In this document: piece after piece, positions 7,994-15,397 of the stretch | How the letters are laid out: each line of letters opens with the position of its first letter | Numbering within the stretch: the stretch's first letter is position 1 | Source of the DNA: JAAYJT01 sp037446395 | GTDB lineage: Bacteria; Bacteroidota; Bacteroidia; Bacteroidales; JAAYJT01 | Direction: 5' to 3' | DNA length: 64,000 nt | Assembly (NCBI GenBank): GCA_037446395.1 | Contig: JBBIIP010000002.1 | Location: forward strand, 1 to 64,000 | The notes under the pieces: model-generated | Told to the model about the DNA's origin: nothing | Database searches by the model: none | What the model saw: only the letters and a program-made list of their open reading frames with translations | Translations under genes and position numbers: made by a program

Positions 7994-9601
7994 TTACATT
8001 CTGAATACTCCATAGTTGGTTTCTTTGAACAAGCTGTTAAGCGAGGCAGAAATTGCCATAGCCAGGATTTTACGCGTATCAACAGGATTGATAATGCCAT
8101 CGTCCCAAAGACGTGCCGTGCTGTAATAGGCCGAACCCTCATATTCATATTTTTCGAGAATACTTTTACGGAGATCTGCCTCCTCATCGGGTGTCAAGGC
8201 TTTGCCCTTGCCAAGAAGCTGCTCTTTTTTTACCGACAAAAGCACCTGGGCTGCTTGTTCGCCACCCATGACCGAGATTTTAGATCCCGGATACATGAAC
8301 AACAGCCTGGGTTCATAGGCCCGGCCAGACATTGCATAATTTCCTGCTCCAAAACTACCTCCGAAAATGATGGTGAATTTGGGAACTTTTGTGTTTGCAA
8401 CGGCATTTACCATTTTGGCTCCGTCTTTTGCAATGCCTCTGTGCTCGTATTCTTTGCCGACAATAAAACCAGTTATGTTTTGCAAAAAGATGAGGGGAAT
8501 ATTACGCGCTGAGCAAAGCTCGACAAAATGGGCCCCTTTCAGCGCAGATTCCGAAAAGAGCACTCCGTTGTTTGCAATTATTCCCACAGGGAATCCCATC
8601 ACATAGGCAAAACCGGTTACCAGGGTTGTTGCATATCTTGCCTTGAATTCATGAAACCTGCTTCCGTCAACAAAGCGTGCAATCAGTTCCCGGGCATCCA
8701 CAGTTTTCCGCAAATCAACGGGTAGAATTCCGTAAAATTCTTCCGGGTCATAATAAGGTTCTTCCGGCGAAATGATATCAAGTGGCTGTCGTTGAGGTAA
8801 TTTGAGGGTCAAGAAGATATTCCGGCAAATGCGCAGTGCGTGATGATCGTTCACGGCATAATGGTCGGCAACCCCCGAAAGAGAGGTGTGCACATCGGCG
8901 CCGCCGAGTTCCTCGGCAGTAACCTCCTGCCCGGTGGCAGCTTTAACCAAAGGGGGGCCACCGATAAAAATGGTTCCTTGCTTGCCCACAATGATTGTTT
9001 CGTCGCACATGGCAGGAACATATGCCCCGCCGGCGGTGCAACTTCCCATAACGATGGCAATTTGCGGTATTCCGGCAGCACTCATGCGTGCCTGGTTATA
9101 AAAGAACCGGCCAAAGTGATCACGATCGGCGAATACTTCGGCTTGTTGGGGAAGAAACACACCGCCTGAATCTACCAGATAAACGGTGGGCAAGTGGTTT
9201 TGTATGGCTATTTCTTGTGCACGAATGTGTTTTCGTATGGCTTCATGTATATAGGTACCCCCTTTGACGGTGGCATCATTGGCCACGATTATCGCTTCGC
9301 GCCCATGAATCACCCCAATGCCGGTAATGATGCCAGCAGATGGAAATTCATTATTATACATACCATAAGCGGCCAGGGGAGAAAGCTCAAGAAAAGGTGT
9401 TCCCGGATCAATCAAAAGATCAATCCGTTCGCGGGCCAATAGCTTGCCTCGTTCGCGATGCAGACTTACGGCTTTTTCTGGAGGGGCGCTGTGTACTTGC
9501 TCCAGGATGGTGTTGTAATTTTCGAGAATTTGAAGATAGGCCTGCCGGTTTTGCCGATATGCCTCTGAAGATGTCTTTATGTTTGATTCTATTCTATACA
9601 C
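7994..9601 (-). CDS. liuB: Methylcrotonyl-CoA carboxylase, carboxyltransferase subunit
   Basis: A 535-residue carboxyltransferase. RGKLLARERIDLL, DSGGVFLPQQ, MGSCTAGGAYVPAM and GGSFGAGNYAM match methylcrotonyl-CoA carboxylase beta, and it ends GVFRM as LiuB does. The only in-frame ATG (9697) would give a non-homologous 32-residue leader overlapping the end of the neighbouring barrel gene. The GTG at 9601 gives an N-terminus that lines up in length with Pseudomonas LiuB, so I use it. It is the first gene of the leucine run. No TAnnTTTG element was found ahead of it. Confidence 0.92.
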   Translation of the reverse strand: MYRIESNIKTSSEAYRQNRQAYLQILENYNTILEQVHSAPPEKAVSLHRERGKLLARERIDLLIDPGTPFLELSPLAAYGMYNNEFPSAGIITGIGVIHGREAIIVANDATVKGGTYIHEAIRKHIRAQEIAIQNHLPTVYLVDSGGVFLPQQAEVFADRDHFGRFFYNQARMSAAGIPQIAIVMGSCTAGGAYVPAMCDETIIVGKQGTIFIGGPPLVKAATGQEVTAEELGGADVHTSLSGVADHYAVNDHHALRICRNIFLTLKLPQRQPLDIISPEEPYYDPEEFYGILPVDLRKTVDARELIARFVDGSRFHEFKARYATTLVTGFAYVMGFPVGIIANNGVLFSESALKGAHFVELCSARNIPLIFLQNITGFIVGKEYEHRGIAKDGAKMVNAVANTKVPKFTIIFGGSFGAGNYAMSGRAYEPRLLFMYPGSKISVMGGEQAAQVLLSVKKEQLLGKGKALTPDEEADLRKSILEKYEYEGSAYYSTARLWDDGIINPVDTRKILAMAISASLNSLFKETNYGVFRM

Positions 9602-9639
9602 AGGGAAAAATTTATCTGTTAATATTCTATGACATAGGT

Positions 9640-10317
9640 TTATAGCTGATATTGTAATATTAGCCCGATGGCTACATGAAATTGTCCGTATTGCCAAAAA
9701 CGGTATCTGTCGTAAGGTTTGCGGTCGGCATTTCTCAGGCTCAGGATTGAATTATTCATCCTCAGGTTGACAGATGTTTTTTCATTGAGATAAATATACA
9801 TCCCCCCGATATAATTCACAATGGTTTGCCTGAACGGTACCGGTGAAAGATCTGTCAGGCCGTTTTTGCTTTCAAAGGTATGCAACAGATAACCGAAACT
9901 TGGTCCCAATTCGAAAGATAGTTTTTTAGAATAAATAAGCTGATACAATAAGGCCAACTCAACATAATCTGTTCGAAGCAGGTATTCATCAAAATCTTCT
10001 TTTTCGTAATTTGGATTCTTGCGAGAACCCTTTTGCACATATGCTAACTCCATTTGGATAAGACTATATGGAGAAAAACTTTCGCTAACAACAGCGTTTT
10101 CGGCAACGGGAAGGTTGATGTTTAATTCTTTTTGAACAGGCACTCGCAAATTCACATAAACTCCGGCCATGATGCCGGGTTTGTTGAATCCACTGTAGGT
10201 ATCCCCATCCACCTGTGATCCCATGACACCGGCCTTCAGTCCGCCATTGAATTGTTGTGCCATCGAAAACATGCTGAGAAAAAACAGGAACTTAGCAAAA
10301 AGCAGGATATGTTTCAT
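9640..10317 (-). CDS. Outer-membrane beta-barrel protein, PorT-like
   Basis: A 225-residue protein. The ATG at 10317 (MKHILLFAK) is preferred over one two codons earlier because it gives a tight signal peptide (to about residue 20, FSMAQ). The rest is a Gly/Tyr-rich strand pattern with a conserved GGLKAGVMGSQ opening, as in small OMP_b-brl/PorT family proteins. The final segment AIGLILQYQL fits a last barrel strand. It sits upstream of the leucine cluster on the same strand, with 38 bases to the GTG of liuB, and may share a transcript. Function unknown. Confidence 0.68.
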   Translation of the reverse strand: MKHILLFAKFLFFLSMFSMAQQFNGGLKAGVMGSQVDGDTYSGFNKPGIMAGVYVNLRVPVQKELNINLPVAENAVVSESFSPYSLIQMELAYVQKGSRKNPNYEKEDFDEYLLRTDYVELALLYQLIYSKKLSFELGPSFGYLLHTFESKNGLTDLSPVPFRQTIVNYIGGMYIYLNEKTSVNLRMNNSILSLRNADRKPYDRYRFWQYGQFHVAIGLILQYQL

Positions 10318-10428
10318 CGTCAACAGGGATTAACCATATTCGTAACCAACGGATAAAAATAAGAAAGTTCTTGTTACGGCCTACCATCAGGCAGCGGAAT
10401 GCCAATAAAAAAACTATAAAAGCCTAAA

Positions 10429-11061
10429 TCATTGACAGATTGTTACGTTGCGGGTATCGGGATCCGAAAGCGCTCCAAACCAGATTGTGGCATAGCCCAT
10501 ATAATATCCAACGCCAACGGCCTCCCAACGCAAATTTTTCCATCTGGATCGGGATAAAATTATCAGGTTATGGCCAGGACTCTTGCTCCAGTTTACAAAG
10601 GCATCTTTTGCATAATCTCCCGGGCTGCTGTATGGAAACGATGAAAAGAACACTATTTCGAATCCATCGCCTTGATATCGTGTGAGTTCTCGGGGCTTAT
10701 TCCATATACAAGCAGCTTTTGCATGGTCAGGCGTATAGCAGCAGGCAGTCCAAAGACCATTTTTCGACCAGCTATGCAGGTTGCAGTTTCTTTGCTTGTG
10801 GGGCTCGTTTGTTGCCAGGTCTTGGCTATGAATTTGGGCAACACGTGTGAGGGAGTAGGATAATTCAATTTTGTGCAGCCCATTCAATTGCCTGTATTGA
10901 TTCAGTTGTTCGTAAAGCGCCTGTTCATACAGATTAAGGCAAATCCTCATTCCGGTGGAATCATTGGCAGCTGATATTACGAGGTTTTTGGAGTCGGTTT
11001 GGGCATTGAAAAAGAAAAGGAGAAAGGCCAGGAGGTTTATCAGAGCAATCATGGCAATCAA
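10429..11061 (-). CDS. Secreted CAP (SCP/PR1) domain protein
   Basis: A 210-residue exported protein. The N-terminal hydrophobic segment is a signal peptide (alternative start at 11052), then a CAP-superfamily domain: LNQYRQLNG, the HSQDLA motif, CNLHSWS, a W..CCY cysteine pair and the terminal GVGYYMGYATIWFGA strand. CAP proteins are extracellular and have diverse lipid-, ligand- or peptide-related roles. It has about five cysteines, unusual for a cytoplasmic protein and compatible with periplasmic disulfides. It is divergent from the response-regulator gene. Specific function unknown. Confidence 0.72.
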   Translation of the reverse strand: MIAMIALINLLAFLLFFFNAQTDSKNLVISAANDSTGMRICLNLYEQALYEQLNQYRQLNGLHKIELSYSLTRVAQIHSQDLATNEPHKQRNCNLHSWSKNGLWTACCYTPDHAKAACIWNKPRELTRYQGDGFEIVFFSSFPYSSPGDYAKDAFVNWSKSPGHNLIILSRSRWKNLRWEAVGVGYYMGYATIWFGALSDPDTRNVTICQ

Positions 11062-11153
11062 ATAAAAATGGTTTTCGTTTCATTAACGAAATAAAGTTGC
11101 CGGACATTGTTAAACCCCAACATTTAAAATGCCTGTAGATTGCTTATTTGAAA

Positions 11154-11161
11154 TACTTTTG
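11154..11161 (+). promoter_or_regulatory. Promoter -7 element for the two-component operon
   Basis: TACTTTTG is an exact TAnnTTTG match. It lies downstream of an in-frame ATG at 11129, so that ATG would not be transcribed from here. It therefore supports the GTG start at 11186. Confidence 0.5.
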
Positions 11162-11185
11162 CAATTGAAAACAATAATTCTTGCA

Positions 11186-11869
11186 GTGAAAAACGAAGAA
11201 TTTCGTATTCTCCTGGCTGATGATGAACCCGACGTTATTGAATTTCTGAGCTATAATCTCAAGAAAGAAGGGTACCAGGTTTTTTCGTGCAGCAATGGCA
11301 AAGAGGCTGTGCGTTTGGCCATCCAGTTAAACCCCCACCTGATCTTTCTCGATGTAATGATGCCTGTAATGGATGGAACTGAAGCCTGCAGGAGAATAAA
11401 ACAAATACATGAGCTTCAGCATTCGCTGGTTATTTTTCTTACAGCACGGGGCGAAGACTATTCGCAAATCGCTGGATTCGAGGCCGGAGCCGACGATTAT
11501 GTGTCGAAACCTATCATGCCACGCGTCTTACTTAGCCGCATTCATGCTCTTCTGAGGCGATACCAGGCCCCGAATAACACTGAAGATGTATTGAAAATCA
11601 GCGATTTAGTGATTGATAAAGAAAAATATCTGGTTGTCATCAAAGGGTTGGAAATGATGCTGCCAAAAAAAGAATTCGAACTTTTGCAGTTATTGGTATC
11701 TAAACCCAACAAAGTATTCTCCCGTGCCGAAATATTTACACGGGTATGGGGCGACGACGTCATCGTGGGCGAGCGTACCATTGATGTGCATATTCGAAAA
11801 ATTCGCGAACGAACAGGCCTTCAAAACATTAAAACCATCAGAGGGGTCGGCTACAAGTTTGAAGCATAG
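11186..11869 (+). CDS. OmpR/PhoB-family response regulator
   Basis: A 227-residue regulator. The receiver domain (about 5-122) has the acidic pair in LADDEPD and phospho-acceptor Asp56 in FLDVMMPVMDG. The C-terminal winged helix (about 135-227) ends IRGVGYKFEA. I chose GTG 11186 because the receiver begins at once (KNEEFRILLADD) and a promoter element at 11154 would exclude the upstream ATG. It pairs with the histidine kinase 31 bases downstream. Receiver and kinase resemble PhoB/PhoR, but no phosphate genes are nearby, so the signal is unknown. Confidence 0.9.
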   Translation: MKNEEFRILLADDEPDVIEFLSYNLKKEGYQVFSCSNGKEAVRLAIQLNPHLIFLDVMMPVMDGTEACRRIKQIHELQHSLVIFLTARGEDYSQIAGFEAGADDYVSKPIMPRVLLSRIHALLRRYQAPNNTEDVLKISDLVIDKEKYLVVIKGLEMMLPKKEFELLQLLVSKPNKVFSRAEIFTRVWGDDVIVGERTIDVHIRKIRERTGLQNIKTIRGVGYKFEA

Positions 11870-11900
11870 CCCCCGTTAATTTCTAAAATAATAATATTAA

Positions 11901-12953
11901 ATGAAGTTCTCTGACCCCAAGCAGCTTTCCTACATGTTGGCCTTCATGGTTACCACGTTTATTGGTGTAGTGCTAATACTTTTACAGTTGCTAAATATTG
12001 GTTTGCAGGGTTGGCAGGAAGTGCTCATTGCGCTTTTATTGATTTTCCCCTTCTCGTTCCTGGTTTTTCGCTATACGCTCCAGAAATTTATTTATGAAAA
12101 AATCAGATTGGTGTATAAAACCATTCATAGCCTGAAACGCACAAAGGAAGAAGAAAAGCTAAAATTGGACATTACCGCCGACACCCTGGATCAAGTGAAC
12201 CGCCAGGTGCTCGAATGGAGTGAATCCAAAGCAAGGGAAATTGAAGAACTTAAAAAATTGGCAGCCTATCGGCGCGAATTCATAGGTAACGTGTCGCACG
12301 AACTTAAAACGCCCATTTTTAACATACAGGGCTATGTACTTACACTCCTTGATGGCGGGCTTGAAGATGCTTCGATAAACCGAGACTATTTACTTCGAAC
12401 CGAAAAGAGCATCAACCGGATGATTGAGATAGTGAAAGACCTTGAGTCAATTACACAATTTGAAGCAGGCGAACTGAAGCTTAACTTTACTAAGTTCGAT
12501 ATATTATTACTAGCCCGTGAGGTGATAGAGTTGCTCGAGATGAAGGTGAAGAAAAAAGACTCGATGATTTTCTTTGCCGAAAACTACGAAAAGCCTGTTA
12601 TGGTATATGCCGACAAGGAAAGAATCCGTGAAGTACTGATTAACCTGATAGATAATTCAGTTAAATATGGAGCCAGGTCGGATGGAAAAATAAAGATCAG
12701 TTTTTTTGATATGGATGAACATATTCTTACCGAGATAACCGATAATGGAATCGGAATCAGCCGGCAGGATATTCCACGGGTTTTCGAGCGCTTCTATCGC
12801 ACCGATAAAGGCCGCTCTCGCGAACAGGGAGGAACCGGATTGGGGTTAGCCATCGTTAAACACATTATTGAAGCCCATGCGCAAACTGTGAATGTGCGCA
12901 GTACTATTGGCGTTGGAACCACCTTTTGGTTTACTTTAAAGAAGTGGCCTTAA
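11901..12953 (+). CDS. Membrane sensor histidine kinase (PhoR-like)
   Basis: A 350-residue kinase. Two membrane segments (about 11-33 and 41-60) are joined by a very short loop, so there is no periplasmic sensor domain. A coiled linker (75-120) follows, then the HisKA domain with His133 in GNVSHELKTPI, and an HATPase_c domain with DNSVKYG, DNGIGIS, FERFYRTD and GGTGLGLAIV. It is co-transcribed with the response regulator. The absence of a sensor domain suggests membrane or protein-protein sensing, as in PhoR-type kinases. Confidence 0.92.
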   Translation: MKFSDPKQLSYMLAFMVTTFIGVVLILLQLLNIGLQGWQEVLIALLLIFPFSFLVFRYTLQKFIYEKIRLVYKTIHSLKRTKEEEKLKLDITADTLDQVNRQVLEWSESKAREIEELKKLAAYRREFIGNVSHELKTPIFNIQGYVLTLLDGGLEDASINRDYLLRTEKSINRMIEIVKDLESITQFEAGELKLNFTKFDILLLAREVIELLEMKVKKKDSMIFFAENYEKPVMVYADKERIREVLINLIDNSVKYGARSDGKIKISFFDMDEHILTEITDNGIGISRQDIPRVFERFYRTDKGRSREQGGTGLGLAIVKHIIEAHAQTVNVRSTIGVGTTFWFTLKKWP

Positions 12954-13058
12954 CAGCCTGAACGATCACCCGAAAGCCAATGGGTTTTGTAAAAATCTCC
13001 ATCCTGGATTCCTGTATTAGGAGCGACTTGTAAAGACATCAATAGCTTAAAAGATGCC

Positions 13059-14042
13059 TCACTTATCGCGTTCAATCGTAAAATAAACCAGTTTTTTCAG
13101 AGAATTATTTGAAGGGCCGGAAGGCAATGAGGTTAGCAACTCAAGGGCTTTATCGCGGTATTCGAGCATACGAACCCGTGCGTAGTCAAATCCCCCTGTT
13201 TTTTCAACAGTTTCTATAACCTCGGCTACCTTTTTCGGATCGGTGTTATGGTTTTTCACAATGTTTTTGAGGTGTCGTTTGATCGTAGTATTGCTATTGT
13301 TAAGGGCATAAATCAGTGGCAGCGTCATCTTTTTCTCTTTTATGTCTGATGCACTGGGTTTTCCGGTTTTGTTCATGGCCTGATAATCGAACAAATCGTC
13401 TTTGATTTGGAAAGCTATTCCAACAAATTCGCCGAAATACCGCATGCGTTCCTGCAATTCGGTGCTGGCTCCGGCTGAGGCAGCTCCCGCTTTGCAACAC
13501 GAAGCGATAAGCGAAGCCGTTTTCTTTCGTATGATTTCAAAATATATATCTTCGCTGATATCGAGGCGGCGGGCTTTTTCAATTTGCAGCAATTCTCCCT
13601 CGCTCATTTCACGAGTTGCCTCCGAAACTATTCTCAGAAGGTCGAAATCGTCATGATCAAGGGAAAGTAAAAGCCCTTTAGATAGCAAGTAATCGCCAAC
13701 CAGCACTGCTATTTTGTTCTTCCACAATGCATTGATTGAAAAAAAACCACGGCGCCTGTGCGAATCGTCAACCACATCATCATGCACAAGGGTGGCGGTA
13801 TGTAACAATTCGATCATTGAAGCCGCACGGCGAGTGCGGTCGTTTACATTCCCACACACAGCAGCCGAAAGATATACAAACAGAGGCCGCAACTGCTTGC
13901 CCTTTTTCCGGTACATATATCGCAAAACAATATCAAGTAGGGGCACCCTGCTTTTCATTACCTGATTGAACGACTCTTCAAATTCAATCAGGTGTTTTGA
14001 AACAGGTCGCCTAATTTCATCAAGTATTGCGTTGCTGCTCAT
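13059..14042 (-). CDS. Polyprenyl diphosphate synthase
   Basis: A 327-residue all-trans isoprenyl diphosphate synthase. The first aspartate-rich motif is D88DVVD92 (followed by SHRRRG) and the second is D215DLFD219. KKGKQLRP near residue 50 matches the substrate-binding opening. Length and motifs fit octaprenyl/heptaprenyl-type synthases that make the menaquinone side chain; chain length cannot be read with confidence. A promoter element at 14050 on this strand sits just ahead of the start, back to back with that of the radical-SAM gene. Confidence 0.9.
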   Translation of the reverse strand: MSSNAILDEIRRPVSKHLIEFEESFNQVMKSRVPLLDIVLRYMYRKKGKQLRPLFVYLSAAVCGNVNDRTRRAASMIELLHTATLVHDDVVDDSHRRRGFFSINALWKNKIAVLVGDYLLSKGLLLSLDHDDFDLLRIVSEATREMSEGELLQIEKARRLDISEDIYFEIIRKKTASLIASCCKAGAASAGASTELQERMRYFGEFVGIAFQIKDDLFDYQAMNKTGKPSASDIKEKKMTLPLIYALNNSNTTIKRHLKNIVKNHNTDPKKVAEVIETVEKTGGFDYARVRMLEYRDKALELLTSLPSGPSNNSLKKLVYFTIERDK

Positions 14043-14049
14043 AAGGATC

Positions 14050-14057
14050 CAAAAGTA
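14050..14057 (-). promoter_or_regulatory. Promoter -7 element for the polyprenyl synthase
   Basis: On the minus strand this reads TACTTTTG, an exact TAnnTTTG, 8 bases before the ATG. The transcript would have almost no leader. Confidence 0.5.
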
Positions 14058-14073
14058 GTAAAAAGACTAATCG

Positions 14074-14081
14074 TATCTTTG
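14074..14081 (+). promoter_or_regulatory. Promoter -7 element for the radical-SAM operon
   Basis: TATCTTTG fits TAnnTTTG, 12 bases before the ATG at 14093. It lies 17 bases from the opposing element at 14050, so the two divergent promoters overlap. Confidence 0.5.
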
Positions 14082-14092
14082 TAAAAAAAAAC

Positions 14093-14875
14093 ATGGCAGG
14101 TTTCCTTTTTCAGGACATTGTATTCGGCCCGGTGCGCAGCCGGCGGTTTGGGATTTCTTTAGGGATAAACCTGCTGCCTACAAGCCTCAAAGTATGTTCC
14201 TTCAATTGCATATATTGCGAATGCGGATATACCGGTGGGGTGCCTGAACCGGAAGAAAAAAGATTTTCTGATCGCCGGGCGATACTTAATCAAATGTATA
14301 TTAAATTTTCGGCTTTATCCGCAAAAGGCATTTATCCCGACAACATCACATTTGCAGGCAATGGAGAACCAACACTGCATCCTGAGTTTCCCGACATCAT
14401 CACCGACACAATTGAAATCAGAAACAACATCTTTCCGAAAGCGCAAATTACTGTTTTGTCGAATGGAACCCGGCTTCATGATAAAGACACACGCGAAGCA
14501 CTCATGAAGGTGGACAATAATGTTTTGAAACTTGATGCCGGGACCGAAGATTCCTTACAAATTATCAACAGGCCTTTAACCCACGCCTCACTATCAGAAA
14601 TTGTAGCGCAGTTGAAACTTTTTCAAGGGAAACTGGTAATCCAGAGTTTGTTTCTAAAGGGTCATTTTCAGGGCCAGGAGATTGATAATACAACCCCTGA
14701 ACAAGTCGAAAGCTGGCTAAAGCTGATTCATGAAATAGCACCTCGCAAGGTCATCCTTTACGGCATTGATCGTGCCACTCCTGAAAGAGGCCTGGAAAAA
14801 CTTCCCCTGGCGGCACTGAATGCAATAGCCGCACAGGTAAACGATTTGGGGATTATTACTGAAGTCTATTCCTGA
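14093..14875 (+). CDS. Radical-SAM protein of the COG0731 (TYW1-like) group
   Basis: A 260-residue radical SAM enzyme. The [4Fe-4S] cysteines are Cys35, Cys39 and Cys42 in CSFNCIYC, directly followed by another cysteine (C44). FAGNGEPTLHPEF is the GGE-like SAM-binding region. The opening FGPVRSRRFGISLGINLLP is characteristic of COG0731, the group that includes archaeal TYW1; the bacterial members have no settled function. A six-base gap containing an AAGGA ribosome site separates it from the repeat protein downstream, so the two are likely one operon. Confidence 0.82.
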   Translation: MAGFLFQDIVFGPVRSRRFGISLGINLLPTSLKVCSFNCIYCECGYTGGVPEPEEKRFSDRRAILNQMYIKFSALSAKGIYPDNITFAGNGEPTLHPEFPDIITDTIEIRNNIFPKAQITVLSNGTRLHDKDTREALMKVDNNVLKLDAGTEDSLQIINRPLTHASLSEIVAQLKLFQGKLVIQSLFLKGHFQGQEIDNTTPEQVESWLKLIHEIAPRKVILYGIDRATPERGLEKLPLAALNAIAAQVNDLGIITEVYS

Positions 14876-14881
14876 AAGGAA

Positions 14882-15280
14882 ATGAACCAATATCCTGTTA
14901 AAATTTTGGTGGCTTTTGGCGAAACCTTATCAGGGAATATAGAATTGTTTAATTGGTTGTTGCAGAACGGCTACCCTGAACTGGCTGCCCTGTCGAGTGC
15001 GCTGCGCGGAAGCGACCAGGCATTGCAATGGCTCCTCAAAAACGGCTACCCTGAACTGGCTGCCCTCGACCAGGCCATTGCCAATAAAGAAGAAGCACAG
15101 CAATGGTTGCTCAGAAACAACTTCAATTTCTTGGCAATTTTTGCCGACTTATGCAACAAACAGCCTGCCGCCATACAGTGGTTCAGCGCGAATGATTTGA
15201 AAGTATTTTTAATTCTGGCCGAAAAAATCAACTACTTTCGAGATAATCAGACGTTTGATTATCACAAACTGCATTTCTAG
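14882..15280 (+). CDS. Small protein made of four 25-residue repeats, function unknown
   Basis: A 132-residue cytoplasmic-looking protein with no signal peptide. After a 24-residue lead it has four tandem repeats of exactly 25 residues (25-49, 50-74, 75-99, 100-124), each starting W-L/F-L/S and following a WLLxNGYPELAAL-x(7)-A-x(2)-Q pattern, then FDYHKLHF. The first two repeats share a 26-base identical DNA segment (14966-14991 and 15041-15066). Predicted helical, an alpha-solenoid-like scaffold is plausible. An AAGGA ribosome site sits just before the ATG. Linkage to the radical-SAM gene suggests a partner or substrate, which is unproven. Confidence 0.75.
   Translation: MNQYPVKILVAFGETLSGNIELFNWLLQNGYPELAALSSALRGSDQALQWLLKNGYPELAALDQAIANKEEAQQWLLRNNFNFLAIFADLCNKQPAAIQWFSANDLKVFLILAEKINYFRDNQTFDYHKLHF
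14966..15066 (+). repeat. 26-base exact direct repeat within the repeat protein gene
   Basis: Two identical 26-base copies (14966-14991 and 15041-15066) start 75 bases apart, one protein-repeat unit. They encode the NGYPELAAL core of repeats 1 and 2, while repeats 3 and 4 have diverged. Confidence 0.9.
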
Positions 15281-15340
15281 GGCAAAGTATCCGGATTGAT
15301 TATCCGTCATACGATTGGCAATTTAAAAACCCATGAAAAC

Positions 15341-15377
15341 CCAAAACCACCATTAAAGAGAATAATGGTGGTTTTGG
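15341..15377 (-). terminator. Long perfect hairpin, likely terminator for nrdJ
   Basis: A 15-base perfect inverted repeat (15341-15355 with 15363-15377) has a 7-base loop. Read on the minus strand, it is followed by GGGTTTTCATGGGTTTTT, giving U-rich runs after the stem. It lies 20 bases beyond the nrdJ stop, and could also stop the converging radical-SAM operon. Confidence 0.75.
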
Positions 15378-15397
15378 AGGTCACCTTAATTTGCAAT

